Part shown: one piece after another, positions 45,535-56,623 of the stretch
Layout of the letters: every line of letters starts with the position of its first letter
Numbering within the stretch: the first letter of the stretch is position 1
NCBI GenBank assembly: GCA_963573305.1
Contig: OY754329.1
Location: 66,957,084 to 67,021,083 of the forward strand
Origin: Pyrrhosoma nymphula
Taxonomy: Eukaryota > Arthropoda > Insecta > Odonata > Coenagrionidae
Length of the DNA stretch: 64,000 nucleotides
Reading direction: 5' to 3'
The notes under the pieces: generated by a model
The model's database searches: none
The model's input: the letters and a program-made list of their open reading frames with translations, nothing else
What the model was told of the DNA's origin: nothing
Position numbers and translations under genes: made by a program

Positions 45535-45620
45535 ATCTTTCCCTGACAGGGTCTTCTACATCCACTTACTACCCTGCGAGCCTCCACAGAAGCGTGTGGC
45601 AGGGGGTGTCAGGACATCCA
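45535..45620 (+). repeat. Dispersed repeat, related to D3 upstream part
   Basis: CTACATCCACTTACTACCCT, GCGAGCCTCCAC and GCGTGTGGCAGGGGGTGTC resemble 47596-47650 (CTACATTTACGAAGTACCAT, GCGAGACACCTCC, GTGCGTGGCAGGGCGTG). Similar words are common in insect genomes as part of a LINE-like repeat, by my recollection. Identity unproven. Confidence 0.5.
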
Positions 45621-46009
45621 TGGAAAGTGGGGTAGGATAGGGAGTAGGAGGGGGAGAGGATAGAGGTGAATCGTGCGTAAGCAATAATGTCACGCTGCTT
45701 TTGTTATAATCACTACAATGGAGGTTTATCGCGATTTATTTTACTTTATCGTGCAGGATACCATAACAAATAATCATTTGCAAATCATCTCTTAAAGATC
45801 CCAAAAATTGCCAGATATATATGAGTCTAAAGTTGAATGGACGGGCAACCTTCCCATAACGGCCGTGACGTCATTTCATCCATCGCTTCTTCCCTCTTCT
45901 TTTCGATACATTTTAAATTATGCCTTAAAGATGATTTGTGAAGATATCCACTTCTCCCGGAAATACAAGAGTATAAAAATTTAAAAAATATTTTTTTTTA
46001 AATATCCGT

Positions 46010-46050
46010 CTTCACCGGGAATCGAACCACGGGCCTTTGATCGATGGATG
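46010..46050 (-). mobile_element. tRNA-like B-box fragment
   Basis: On the minus strand: GGTTCGATTCCCGGTGAAGA after CAAAGGCCCGT. Only the T-arm half of a tRNA-like sequence is present; no A box was found. It is probably a truncated SINE. Confidence 0.4.
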
Positions 46051-46666
46051 AAATGATATCAGGGGTCGTTTTCCGGAATCAGAAAAAAATGCTACTTTCT
46101 ACGATTAGTAATTTGGTTATTAGGTCTTAATTTTTCGAAGCAACTCAGTAAATCTGTATGAAAACCTTTGCAAATTTTATTTCAACGGTAATATCGAAAA
46201 AAAACATTCAAATGATAATCCCCCATTACGCAAAGAAAGATGGAAATTTTGTGTCCGTCATTTCGGCAGTGTATGTCTCTTTTTTGACGCTCCTATCAGT
46301 AGAGAGATAGCGTGGGGATAAAAATCTATTCTACTGTGTATACTAAATGTCGTACTGGAACTCGCCTGATCGGATTTTTCCATGTAATATAATCCTAGCG
46401 TGTGGCCTCCGAGTCTTTATCGGGTCTTAACCTTATTCTTTCAACAACCGTGTGACACGTTCTGTACACTCGTAGCAGTTTTTAACGAAGCGGGCTCTCC
46501 TCTGTTTTTTTTACCTCACGAATAAAATTTAAATTGCTCCAATTCCCTCTAGTCCATCTTTACTAACCTCCCAGCCACTCACTTCCCCCCCCCCTCCCTC
46601 ACAAACAAATTCTGTGACCGTTAGAATACTAAACCTCCCCCCTCTCCATCCCATTTCCCACCCACC

Positions 46667-46717
46667 CTGGTTGTTAAGGTACATAAGGTAACACTGGTTG
46701 TTAAGGTACATAAGGCA
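46667..46717 (+). repeat. Two-copy 27-bp tandem repeat
   Basis: CTGGTTGTTAAGGTACATAA then GGTAACA, repeated once with GGCAAAC at the end. It sits directly upstream of the decayed hammerhead-like motif at 46.74 kb. A poly-C tract lies at about 46585. Confidence 0.85.
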
Positions 46718-46732
46718 AACGTGAACCTATTT

Positions 46733-46774
46733 CTGTACCTGAAGATGACACAAGTTTGTCAAAATTATGGTCGT
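46733..46774 (+). ncRNA. Decayed hammerhead-like motif
   Basis: GTAC, CTGAAGA (intact), extra T, GACA, CAAGTT loop, TGTC, then AAAA where GAAA is expected, TTATGGTC, GTAT. Stem I (GTAC/GTAT) and stem II (four pairs) are well formed, but G12 is lost, so it should be inactive. Confidence 0.35.
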
Positions 46775-47584
46775 ATCGTGATAAAAAGTGTGGAAAAGAA
46801 CGAAGTATTTTATTGTGTGTTACATAAGGAATTTCTACCAGGTGAAGCCGGAGACTGTCTTATATTCACGAATAAACACTTTGTGTTGAGGGTCGCAAAT
46901 GCTCGCGGTGCATTCAAGATGTGGCCGAACCAGAGTAAAATATCATTTATCTTTCATTTTATCATCAGAGAATCTTCCTACTACCCGCTTGTATATCCTA
47001 GTTTCTTAAATGTAACGCCGCAAATGTTTCGCATGTTTCCCTCACCGCCTTTTTCCACACAATTGCCGCCATGTTTCTCCACCACTATACTCCCGTCTCC
47101 CCTTATCCTTCAAGGGTGATCCATCCGTCATGCGCCTCAACATAATTCGCTTCTTTTTTTTTCTTCAAAACAGGGACCGCCCCATTTCCAGCTGCCCATC
47201 CATTCAGCCGCGGTTCTAAGCAATATACCCCGATACAAACACGCCACGGAGGAATATATACGGGAAAACCTGCGCACTTAAAAAAAATGAAGTGCGCGGA
47301 ATTAGTAATTTAGGACGCTCGTAAAGTAAATCTTCCTTTTCTCCGAGTTTCCCGCGAAAGTTTAGCCACGGGGGTTAGTGAGCGGGAAGGAACGTTTTTA
47401 AGGGCGCGGTTGGCCTTCCATCATGCGATAAAACCAAATTCGATTAAGCGGCTTCCTCTGAGTGATGGCCTGTAATTTTTTAGCGAGGGCTCCTGTGGTT
47501 CTCGTGGCGGAAGGCATGGGGTTCGAAACTCCACGGGAGAGGAGAGCGCGTCGCTCACGTTGACTTATGATGTTTACCCCATAG

Positions 47585-47765
47585 AGTTACAAGTATCTAC
47601 ATTTACGAAGTACCATGCGAGACACCTCCAGGGTGCGTGGCAGGGCGTGATGCCACACCAGGCATGCGACTATCGTCCCAGTTCAAGGTCGAACGTCGTA
47701 AGTTTCCCTGGCCGCTAGGCGAGGACCACAGATCAGTCAGGAGAACAATGCATCCGGGGGGCTAG
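47585..47765 (+). repeat. Dispersed repeat D3, copy 2
   Basis: Contains CATGCGACTATCGTCCCAGT and GTCAGGAGAACAATGCAT, shared with 26010-26155, and an upstream segment shared with 45.55 kb. No coding frame seen. The neighbouring 46.8-47.5 kb holds the frame 46721-47119, unrecognised. Confidence 0.5.
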
Positions 47766-47829
47766 GAGTGTGCTACCATAATAAATACGCTAAGATGCGG
47801 TATACGGTTAAAGATACTACCGAAGATTA

Positions 47830-48613
47830 GTATTACTAAGGCTATAAATACATGGAAAGCACTTACATACCTACCAATACACGAAAAAAAAACTTTACAC
47901 AGGGTGAGTTGTTAGTTATGGCGATATGTTATTAAACACAAGTGCAAAGTCTACATAGCGAGGGTGGGAATTTCATACAAATGATATATTACATCTATGA
48001 CGACCCCTTTATTGTCCTCGGAATAAGTCTCATTTATCTTATGCTAGCGATTCTTCCTACCGTAATACGTTGGCTCACGCAAAAAGTGTTGAACGCTTGA
48101 CGAAGAATTGCTTCCAACTTGAATAAAATATTTTACCTAAAGTTTCCTATACATTGAGATTCCTTCCCTCATTCCTTTAAAAAAATCGGTCACACGAATA
48201 AGTTTATCGTAACTAGTTTCTACAAATATAAATGCTCTTCGTTCGCTAGACTCGATCTGTTTCTGAGCATAATCATACAACAGAAGGATGCAATATACTA
48301 GCAGCTTACTGTAAGTGGGGTCTTATGAGAGAGAAGTAACATCGCTCCTTCATCTTTACTTCATATTTTCCTAGTATTCTCTAAAATAATTCCCACGTTA
48401 CAACTACCCTTTCAACACCGTTTACATATGCATGTTATGTTGTTGATTTTTTGATATTTTTAATGAAGCAAAACATAGGGAACTATCTTTTCAAGGTTTG
48501 TAGTTAGTTCAGATAGGAACGCATCATGGCACCTCAGCGCACACAAGCAACGGAAATCGGATCGATGCGTGCAGTTTAAATATTCGGTAATCTGGTGTAG
48601 GTAGCATTCTGCA
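47830..48613. other. Nothing recognised
   Basis: AT-rich DNA without supported feature. Confidence 0.5.
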
Positions 48614-48725
48614 GTAGGCTTGGGCAAAAAATATCGATATATCAAAAACTCGATATATTTTTTAAAATCTATCGATAATTATCGTCGATATTTTTCATGT
48701 CGATATATCAATAATTGATTTTTTT
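48614..48725. repeat. Short CGATAT-rich patch
   Basis: After TAGGCTTGGGCAAAAAATAT come many copies of ATCGATAT, CGATATAT and ATCGATAATTATCG. The start resembles the left edge of the 37.26-kb minisatellite (TAGGCCTGGGTGATATTGAT), so both may derive from one class of insertion that begins TAGGCYTGGG. Confidence 0.6.
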
Positions 48726-49903
48726 CCGAGTATCAAAGGTAAGGGGATGTGTCAAGGTTTCTCCTCGAGGATGTACGAGTTCGGACGTCCTTGTGCATTG
48801 TGCTGCCATCAATGAGACAAAAATATCAAAGAAAAAAAATAATACTACAAAGCAACTGAATTAGAATTTGTGCAGCATTACCCAAATTAATCGTTTTATT
48901 TAGCTATTTAGCCGTACTAATTGTAAGTTTTGTTGCATTCAGAAGTTTATTTATTTCTCATAAATGAGTTTCGTATGCACTTCGGTGTCAAATTTCTTGT
49001 GTTATTATTTTTCAAAGTTATATTTGCGTTATCTTTTTCAAAAGGTTGTTTATGATAATTAGCCTTGAATTTGTCGTATCTTTCCAACCTTGAAATGTCT
49101 CCCATAACAGTTATTTGGATTTACTTTTTATTCAATCCTCTGTATTTTTCTCCCATTTCATTTGTGGTAGGAGTTTGTATTAAGTTTAAGAAATTTGAAG
49201 TAAGCACTTTTATTTATATACCAATTTAGAAAATTATAACTCCCCAATAGAAACTACACCGGAGAAACCAACGCTTAAATACGTAAAATAAAAATAAAGG
49301 ATAGGTGTTACGTTGGCGAAGGTTAATTAAAAGCACCGAACTATAAGTAAACACACCTACAGTAGATATCTACCACATAATTTAGTTATATTGACACTCT
49401 TGTTTGGTAGATATTTCTTAATAAACCTTCACATGTTTGTCTTTAATTCTATCTATTTATTTATGTCTTGTCTAAATTGCAATGAGGTAAACTAGATACT
49501 CATTCGAATTATGAAAATATTCTAAAGAATTATGCCGGAGATAAATTTTAAAAATCACTGTACAGGCATTATGCATTCGAGGATATTTTTTTTAAACAGG
49601 GCTGCCTTCTCATTCCTAGAGATAACTTTAACCAACAAAACCGTTGCCACTTTAATATAGAGCACGATTAGAAGCAGAGGGCAACAATATTATCACCGAC
49701 ATTTCCTTACTTCTTGAGTAAATAACACATTACGCAAATTCTGTGATCTGTTCTAAATTCTCCTAAAAGTGGCATAGGAAACAAATGAAAAGCGTTCTGC
49801 GCGTCCCCCGGATGTGTTCCCAAGTTTCAACATTCCAAAATGGCGGCCCGAGGACGGGTCGAAGTGTGCACCCAATGCATCCTCGATGGAAGCGTCCTCG
49901 CAC
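48726..49903. other. Nothing recognised
   Basis: AT-rich. The last 100 bp becomes GC-richer and includes AAAATGGCGGCC, related to the repeat that follows. Confidence 0.5.
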
Positions 49904-50079
49904 GGATCCTTGAGAGGAGGCTCAACGAATTCGGACATCCTTCAAGATGGCCGCCGTCCTAGGAAGGACGTATATATGCGCACTTGGAAGGATCCTTGAG
50001 AGGAGGCTCAACCAATTCGGACATTCTTCAAGATGGCCGCCGTCATAGGAAGGACGTATATACCTATGCGCACTTGGAA
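49904..50079 (+). repeat. Two-copy minisatellite, 86 and 90 bp units
   Basis: Units start GGATCCTTGAGAGGAGGCTC and include TTCAAGATGGCCGCCGTC and AGGAAGGACGTATATA. A third GGATCCTTA begins at 50080 but diverges at once. Each unit has an AAGATGGC word, which matches the core of YY1-type sites; with the AAAATGGC at 49837 there are three. Regulatory meaning is speculative. Confidence 0.85.
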
Positions 50080-50098
50080 GGATCCTTACGGCGAATTC

Positions 50099-50470
50099 AG
50101 ACGCGGCTTTAAGCTAAATGCAGTGGGTGTGAGGTATCTGAGAAGTGTTAGCTGTATAAGCAGAGGGGTTAGGGTTAGGAACAAGAGGGTGATGAAGGAA
50201 TGTGCAATGGATGATATGGTAATGGACATGTATGAAAGGAGCGTGCTTCATTGGTTTGGCCATATCGATAGAATATATGATAATGAAATAACGAAACAGA
50301 TATACATACATTAAAGAGGGGCGAATGATTCATGCATGAACGAGAAAGTAATGGGTGAATATGGTTGAAGAGATTCTAAAGATAAGAAACTGGAAGACGT
50401 GTAAGAAGCAATGTATGAGGGTAAATGAAGCAAGCATAGCGCAGTATGGAGGAAACTATTAAAATAGAGT
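50099..50470 (+). pseudogene. LINE C-terminal fragment, family L1a
   Basis: The frame reads VGVRYLRSVSCISRGVRVRN, KRVMKECAMDDMVMDMYERS, VLHWFGHIDRIYDNEITKQI to a stop near 50312. The x-x-YLR-x-V...R-V-R-N...L-x-W-F-G-H-x-x-R-x-x-x-x-x-x-T-K order is the usual end of RTE and related LINE ORFs. Afterwards other frames still show LEDV-EAMYEGK and AVWRKLLK. A related copy is at 61.56 kb. Confidence 0.75.
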
Positions 50471-50562
50471 CAGTTATGTAGGACTAACACCGAAAAAAAC
50501 TAATTTGTCTGTGATGGTTGGCGAAATGACTCTGTGGAATCGTGACATGGTTGAAGAATAAT

Positions 50563-50594
50563 CTGATGATGATGTCGTGACATCGAAACCGGTC
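50563..50594 (+). ncRNA. Hammerhead-like ribozyme, intact core
   Basis: CTGATGA, extra T, GATGT, CGTG loop, ACATC, GAAACCGGTC. Core bases are complete, stem II has five perfect pairs, and ACCGGT just before the cleavage C is self-complementary. A stem I of T-A then AATAA/TTATT can form with a two-base bulge. The downstream tail (TTTATTAAAAAAGTGTGGAA) resembles those at 430 and 6995. Confidence 0.65.
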
Positions 50595-52143
50595 AGTTTA
50601 TTAAAAAAGTGTGGAAAATTATAAAGTGATTTATTATTCAACGTTGTAGACTTTGCCTCCCCCGAAATGGAACGGTGGCGTGGTGGGTATGCATGTACGT
50701 ATGTTTTGGTGGAAGAGGACGGGGATATATGGCGAACTTTTTAATTTTTAACAACATTACTGTCAGTGATTACTAGAACTTTAAATTGAAGTTTTACATT
50801 CCTATTACTTTGCAAGACTATTCTGGAATACCAATGTTCTACCATAATATCAATGAAAAGCATTATTCTTATCATGAAAGGAAAATCAGGTGAGCAATGC
50901 TGGAACAATTTTCCTATATCCCCTTTGGGTAATCACCATAAAAGAGGGAAATAGGGAATAATTGCACTTCAACTTCTAATGAGAATCAAAATGTTACAGT
51001 GTAACAATAGATGAAATTTAATTAACACGCGGTTATAGTTTCCTACCCAATCTTACAAGACGCAATCGTTCTTCTCGGTAAGACCTGATAGTAGAAGACG
51101 TGATTGAAACAAACTTGTCAGTCTCGTGACATCGTCACTCGCTAAATTGTTTTCAGGGGCAGGAGTTATTTTTTAAGTAGTAAACCTTGCTAATTCAAAC
51201 CATACTGTGAGTTAAGAACATCCTAATCGAACAAATTTATCACGCATTCAACATGTCGTCACGAAAAACCAATGAAACGTTTAGCGCACTATTAGTGGTG
51301 ACGCCTTCTCCACTATACGCGTTCGACGTTGTATTGTGCATGCTCTGCGAGATTTAGAAGCCCTTTTCTTCAGGCTTTCGCGGGAGCAGGGATGCATTGG
51401 GAGGAGAGACTAGTGCATGGTAGCATTGCTTGATAGAACCAAAATAAAGCAAACGTGAAGACTATGGTAGGGATGGAAAACGTTCTGCGCATGGCTATTA
51501 CCCTGGGCCCGGAAATTGAAGTTTTAGATAAAACTGAGAGCAGCCCACAAAAGCTCGGGCCTAGGGGGATAACACGGTGTAAACGAATCAACAACACATG
51601 CCATACCGAATATTTTTATTTAGCTTTGCTCTGAGTCAATAGAAGGCATAGTTAGCAGCAACAGCTAATCCTCCGTGGGCCCATCATAAGATATGCATAA
51701 AATGGCATGCCAAAGTTTATTGTTTTAAATGAATCTGTAAGCACTTTATTCTATAGATACAATGGTGTGTGAATGTGGTCAATAATATTAAAATGAGTTA
51801 TTGAAGAAGAAACCTCATTTTTAATGGTATTTTGAATAAACTGGACGATGGAAAAATCTTCGGTTAAAAGCTATAAGAAGTACAAGAACAAAATGACTAT
51901 CCGCCATGCAGAGCTGAATAACCAAAACATTTCGCACTGGGTTAAACATTAGGTTTTGACATTGAGGAACGAAACTCGGAATTCTTCATTATGTACTTGT
52001 TTCATATAGCGCGATTTTACAAGACACGATGATCTCGAAAAACTAAGCATCGCGTTATGTCAGGGTTTTCTGCACTTCTTCAATTGACTTTGACTATTTA
52101 TGGCCAATACACGAGAAATAAAAACTGAGTTGGGGAAATTTAG
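50595..52143. other. Nothing recognised
   Basis: No motif in the short frames (for example 51370-51597 minus). Composition is ordinary AT-rich. Confidence 0.5.
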
Positions 52144-52326
52144 AAAATGTACTTTGACAAACCCAAAGTCGCAATTGGACTCAAAACACCCGGAGTTTAC
52201 TGCGTGTCTTGTGAGTGTGGGGAACTTTACATTGGAGAAACATGCCGAATGGTAGACACCAGAATCAAAGAACAAGGCAGGCACCTCCGATTAGGTCAAC
52301 TGAAGAAGTCGGCAATGAGTGGTTAA
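52144..52326 (+). pseudogene. Penelope-like GIY-YIG endonuclease fragment
   Basis: A 60-codon frame reads KVAIGLKTPGVYCVSCECG, ELYIGETCRMVDTRIKEQGR, HLRLGQLKKSA and stops at 52324. GVY, the C-x-C-G pair, YIGET-x-R, the R-I-K-E helix and the RHLRLGQ-x-x-x-SA tail are characteristic of the Penelope-like element endonuclease. The frame begins right after an in-frame TAG, so the protein is 5'-truncated. It lies about 190 bp before the hammerhead foldback, the position expected for a terminal repeat. Confidence 0.85.
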
Positions 52327-52559
52327 TTTCATTGAGTTGAATTTAATTATATCCAGTACTAGGCTAAACTTTCATTCACTTGAGAAAATATTATTTTTTT
52401 CTTTTTAGTACCTACGACGTTAAGATATTTCTTTTTTAGATTTTTTGTCAAAATTTATTTTTTATAGAAAATCATGCTTTCATTTCTGTCGAAGGTTTTC
52501 GCGGCGTTCATGTTTGCAGTCAGGCATGTTTCCGGGATTCGTCCGCGTTGTCATTTTGG

Positions 52560-52601
52560 TGGCGACGTTTCACCTACTATACTGTAGGCGTCCTCAGACC
52601 A
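52560..52601 (-). ncRNA. Hammerhead-like ribozyme, left arm, intact core
   Basis: On the minus strand: TGGT, CTGAGGA, extra C, GCCTAC, AGTATA loop, GTAGGT, GAAACGTC, GCCA. Core complete, stem II six pairs (the closing one G-T), stem I four pairs (one T-G). ACGT before the cleavage C gives a loopless stem III that could pair with a second molecule. Confidence 0.7.
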
Positions 52602-53033
52602 GGCTGAAGTGGAGAATGCTTCGAAAGGGCCGGTATTTAAGTTGTTTGTGGGGGTGTCATCCCGCCAGTTCTTCAATTGATAGGTCCCTGGCTCACATCC
52701 GCAAAACGCGGGAAATGGGAAGGGTCCTTTTTGGGGCAATTGAATACACGTTTCTAAGTGTTGGAAAGGGTGTATCCATCTTCCCTATTCATGTTGTGAG
52801 GCCTCCTGAAAATCTGTGGAAATAATCAAGAGGCCACACAACATGAATAGGGAAGATGAATACACCCTTTCCAACACTTGGAAACGAGTATTCAATCGCC
52901 CCAAAAAGGACCCTTCCCATTTCCCGCGTTTTCCGGATGTGAGCCAGGGACCAATCAATTGAAGAACTGGCGGGATGACACCCCCACGAACAAAATGAAT
53001 ACCGGCCCTTTCGAAGCATTCTCCACTTCAGCC

Positions 53034-53075
53034 TGGCCTGAGGACGCCTACAGTATAGTAGGTGAAACGTCGCCA
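53034..53075 (+). ncRNA. Hammerhead-like ribozyme, right arm, intact core
   Basis: TGGC, CTGAGGA, extra C, GCCTAC, AGTATA loop, GTAGGT, GAAACGTC, GCCA. It is the best motif in the window: complete core, six-pair stem II, four Watson-Crick pairs in stem I, self-complementary ACGT. Predicted cleavage is after C53071. It mirrors 52560-52601 with one stem I difference. Confidence 0.75.
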
Positions 53076-53120
53076 CCAAAATGACAACGCGGACGAATCC
53101 CGGAAACATGGCTGACTGCA

Positions 53121-56100
53121 TCATGTTTTAATTTTTATTTTTTTATATTTTTTTTTCCTTTTTAGTCCTACTTGATAAAATGTTTATAAAACAACACCAG
53201 TCAGATGCTTTACCACTAATTCACCTCGAATCTCAATATAGAGAGTCATTATATAATTATTATTTACGAAAAAATTAAGTGGCAACCATGGATCCATGGA
53301 AAAGCGAGTTAAAGAAAGCATGTAAAAATACCCAAGGACGTTATCAGATCAGTCGTGGATACTGTTTTGTCGATGTGTGACTGTTGGCTTTCCCGGCGAA
53401 TGATGTGAATGAAGATATCTTGGGTTTTACACTGGGTCATTTCATCCATAGCTGCTGACGTTTCGACGAGCGACTTCATTTATAATAATTTTAAGTCTGT
53501 ACCCAGTTAAATCTATTTTTGTAATGCCAAATTATATCTATCATAAAGCAAAGAAATTCATACAGGAGAGCGAGCATGAAGCAGTGCATTAATGTGGCAG
53601 TAGCAAATGAAGTTCGCAGGGAGAGGGGAGAATAGAAAAATATGAAAATAGAAGTTCTATTAGTTCTAAAGTTAGTTCTATAGGTTCAGCACCAGGATTT
53701 TAGCTCTTTTGACAATGCATACCTCAAAAGGGAACGGCGTAATGGGTAAATGGGCCAAAATATTTACGTAACATATCATGATCCTTGATCCTCCTCAAAT
53801 ATGGCAGTATGTATGCTCCTGTCGCACCGAAATTCACATGTATCCGTTACTTCCCTGTTTGTAGTGAACTACACAAATGAAAGCCTGGTACATTTTGGAA
53901 GAGTTTTAATCTTGGAAGAGGTTCAGATATTTCACTTCCTTGCAACGAAGCCTTGTCCGAGTCTCGAAAAGGAAAATGAGGTAACGGGTCTTTTGACAAA
54001 AGCCAATTACCGCCTCTGAGCTAAGCAGACAATCAAATTACAAAAAGAACAGGAGAAGTTTGCTCTGCAAATGTCACAGTCGACGTAAATGGACCCCGTT
54101 ATGACTCGGACGCGAAGAGAGAAAATTGCGGTCCCCGTTGAGAAACCTCAGATAATGGAGGGACTTAAGAAAAATAAATGAACTTATCTTTTCGCAAAAG
54201 AGAATTGTGCACGCCACGTGAATCCTAAAGCAGGCATAGAAGAGATCTAGAGAGGACAATGCGAGCACGAGGTCGAAAGGGTAATAGGGCCAAAGAAGAA
54301 AAGACTACTCCTCGAGCACTTGATCCATTGATGAGGGCTTAAAATGCGTAGATGACCACCTTTTTCTTTTGCCGCGCGCAAGCTTGTGGAATGGCTCCGG
54401 AGACCTTGGGATGAGTTTTTTTAGGGTAAAGGAAAATTTTATCAGACGATAGTGGACGTGGGGAAGTAAACTATAAGAGTTAATCAGTATTTTTTGAGGT
54501 TTCATTACCATTCCTGGTTTCAAATATTTCGGTAAGTTTAGCATGATTTTTTATATCATAATTCCATTCCCATTTTCAAATTATAATTTTAAATCAATTA
54601 GCAATCACTTTAATCGCTCCGTCATTACTGTACTAAGAAATACATTATACTTATATGAAACCACGCAGTACTTCACGCAGTACAGAAGATCAAAAATGTA
54701 AATAAATTGTTTCTCACTTCCATTGAAACCTCCCCTAACCGGTATATTGCCTAAAAATAATCCTCGTAGTGTAGCGTCTTACTGTATCCCACGGAAAGAG
54801 GCTTTGCCTTTTGAAAAAACTCTCGGCTGACATTTTGGATATAATTTTAAAAAAATAGTTTTTCAATAATGGAGTGAATTCAATTGAGTTTTATACATTG
54901 TGGCATCTCACTGAAAGTCCCTTAATTGCAAAAACTGCACCAAGTCACAATTCATACTTTATTATAATAATATTGAATTATAGCATAGAGTGTGACTATA
55001 GGATTAGGAAACTGTAGCCTTTTTGGTTGCCAATCAGGAATATTTTGAAGAGTGAGATTTTCTTCATACCAGTAAATTGCTCTTATAAACTAAGAAAGAA
55101 CACTGATATGTATTTCCTTAGACCTCATTACTCATCCTCCTGAATGGGGAATGGGCCTAAATCATTTCATGTGGTCGAGAAAAAGTTATATTCCTCACTG
55201 GTTATCAATGGAGTTCACTTGTCCCTGGACCCATTTACGTTTCATTACACTATTGAACTATTCTTCTTCCTTTCAATTCAGTTTTTAAGTCGTGCAGACG
55301 TTTTACCGTCAAATACGAGAGTTATGTTGCTGCGTTAACATTGTATCTCAGGCGGAGATGCTGATTAAATTGTACTTAAAAATAAATATTTCTCATAAAT
55401 TCTAAGTAAATAATTTCACCAGTTTCTGTTAAGGAAAAAAGTTCACCACGATGTAAAGATTACAATCAGAGTGAAACTGATATCGTCCTGATTCTCTCCC
55501 GTCCTTTTTGTTTTCCCGATGCGTGTTTCTGAATTCACATGGTGTGCACATATTTCTCTTTCGTAACAAAATTATGCCATTCACATCTCTGGAAACTGAG
55601 GACAGAGAAATGAGAATGTGGATAAGGAGACGGAGGAAGGACAGGCAATACAAAATCGAATACAATGAAGGACGAAAGGAAAAGTATAAGATAAAGAAAA
55701 ATAACTTTGGAATGTTCAAGGAGGGAGACGGAAAATTTTAAATGGTTGGCCGAAGAAACCGAAGAGTTTCGGAGCTTTTTCGTACAGCTCACATTGACAA
55801 GGGTGAATCAAACTGCTAATTTAAAATGCTAGCCGCTTCCTAAATTAGTATCCAAAGATAAGGTTGTGTTCAGCTACTTCAAATAAATTTAGCAGCTATT
55901 TTAAAATGTTAGATCCATCATAAATAGCAATAACGGATAAAATCCTTCTTAGAGGATATTTAAGTGATTTTAAGTGATTTTTTTAAGGTACTATAATCAT
56001 ATATTTTCTAGTGAGCTACAATATTGAACCTGAGTTTAACTCGAATATTTTGCCAGAGAACCTATAGTTTTTCTTTATATATCCGATAAGGGTGTGAACA

Positions 56101-56282
56101 GCATACTTTCAGAGCAAAAAAAGGAAAGAAAAGGTCCTGATAAAATTTAAACAAACTCCACTAATCATGTTGCTCCATGACTACAGTGCTACGAAAATGG
56201 TTTTCAAATACCCTTTTATAAGTAATAATGAATAAGGAATCCTCGACATATAGGTATTATAGTTGTTTCATAGCCCTTAAGC
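53121..56282. other. AT-rich DNA, no confident feature
   Basis: At 53457-53479 a minus-strand ATGAAGTCGCTCGTCGAAAC then GTC may be a remnant hammerhead (GAAACGTC intact, stem II lost). Frames such as 53801-54019, 54305-54544 and 55508-55741 have no motif. Confidence 0.4.
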
Positions 56283-56580
56283 CAGTGGTTATCAACCTTT
56301 TTTGACCCCCCCCCCCCCGTTTATCATAGTTCAGATATTCCCCCTTCCCAAGATACGTTAACTCAAAAGACGCATTTTGAATTATATGACCATGTTTTAG
56401 AATATATTTTAACCTGCAGCATTAAATAAACTTTATTTCATAACATAGAAAAAATGAAACAAATAAAAATGTTATAATATCTACAGATCATCAAATTTCC
56501 CTGAATATTGTTCCCAATCGCCCATAAAAACCTCTTTAATCCCCCCCCAAGTAAATAAAATGATCAGAATCTCTCATTAC
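56283..56580 (+). mobile_element. hAT-like end with poly-C tract
   Basis: CAGTGGTTATCAACC at 56283 resembles the ends of many hAT elements and the SPIN right end (CAGTGGTTCTCAACC). It is followed by TTTTTTGA and 13 C residues. No matching opposite TIR or 8-bp duplication was found, so the right limit is arbitrary and the element is probably truncated. Confidence 0.4.
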
Positions 56581-56623
56581 AAAGTATTCTTTATCTGAAC
56601 AGCCCAACTTGAAAGCCGTAGTT

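Larger units (their letters stand above)
52515..53120. repeat. 0.6-kb foldback with about 290-bp arms and mirrored hammerheads
   Basis: Left arm 52515-52806 and right arm 52831-53120 are imperfect reverse complements (TGCAGTCAGGCATGTTTCCG against CGGAAACATGGCTGACTGCA), with a loop of about 25 bp. Each arm carries a well-formed hammerhead-like motif pointing outwards from the centre. Open frames inside (up to 126 codons) occur on both strands because of the symmetry and are not genes. The neighbouring endonuclease fragment supports a Penelope-like origin. Confidence 0.9.

Noticed and set aside
47495..47540. tRNA-like sequence with GGGTTCGAAACTCC
   Set aside because: Only a B-box-like word. 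The candidate A box is at the wrong distance and no arms pair.
52445..53124. Frames of 111 and 126 codons in the 52.5-kb foldback
   Set aside because: They read through the inverted repeat on both strands and mirror each other. They are a by-product of the palindrome.
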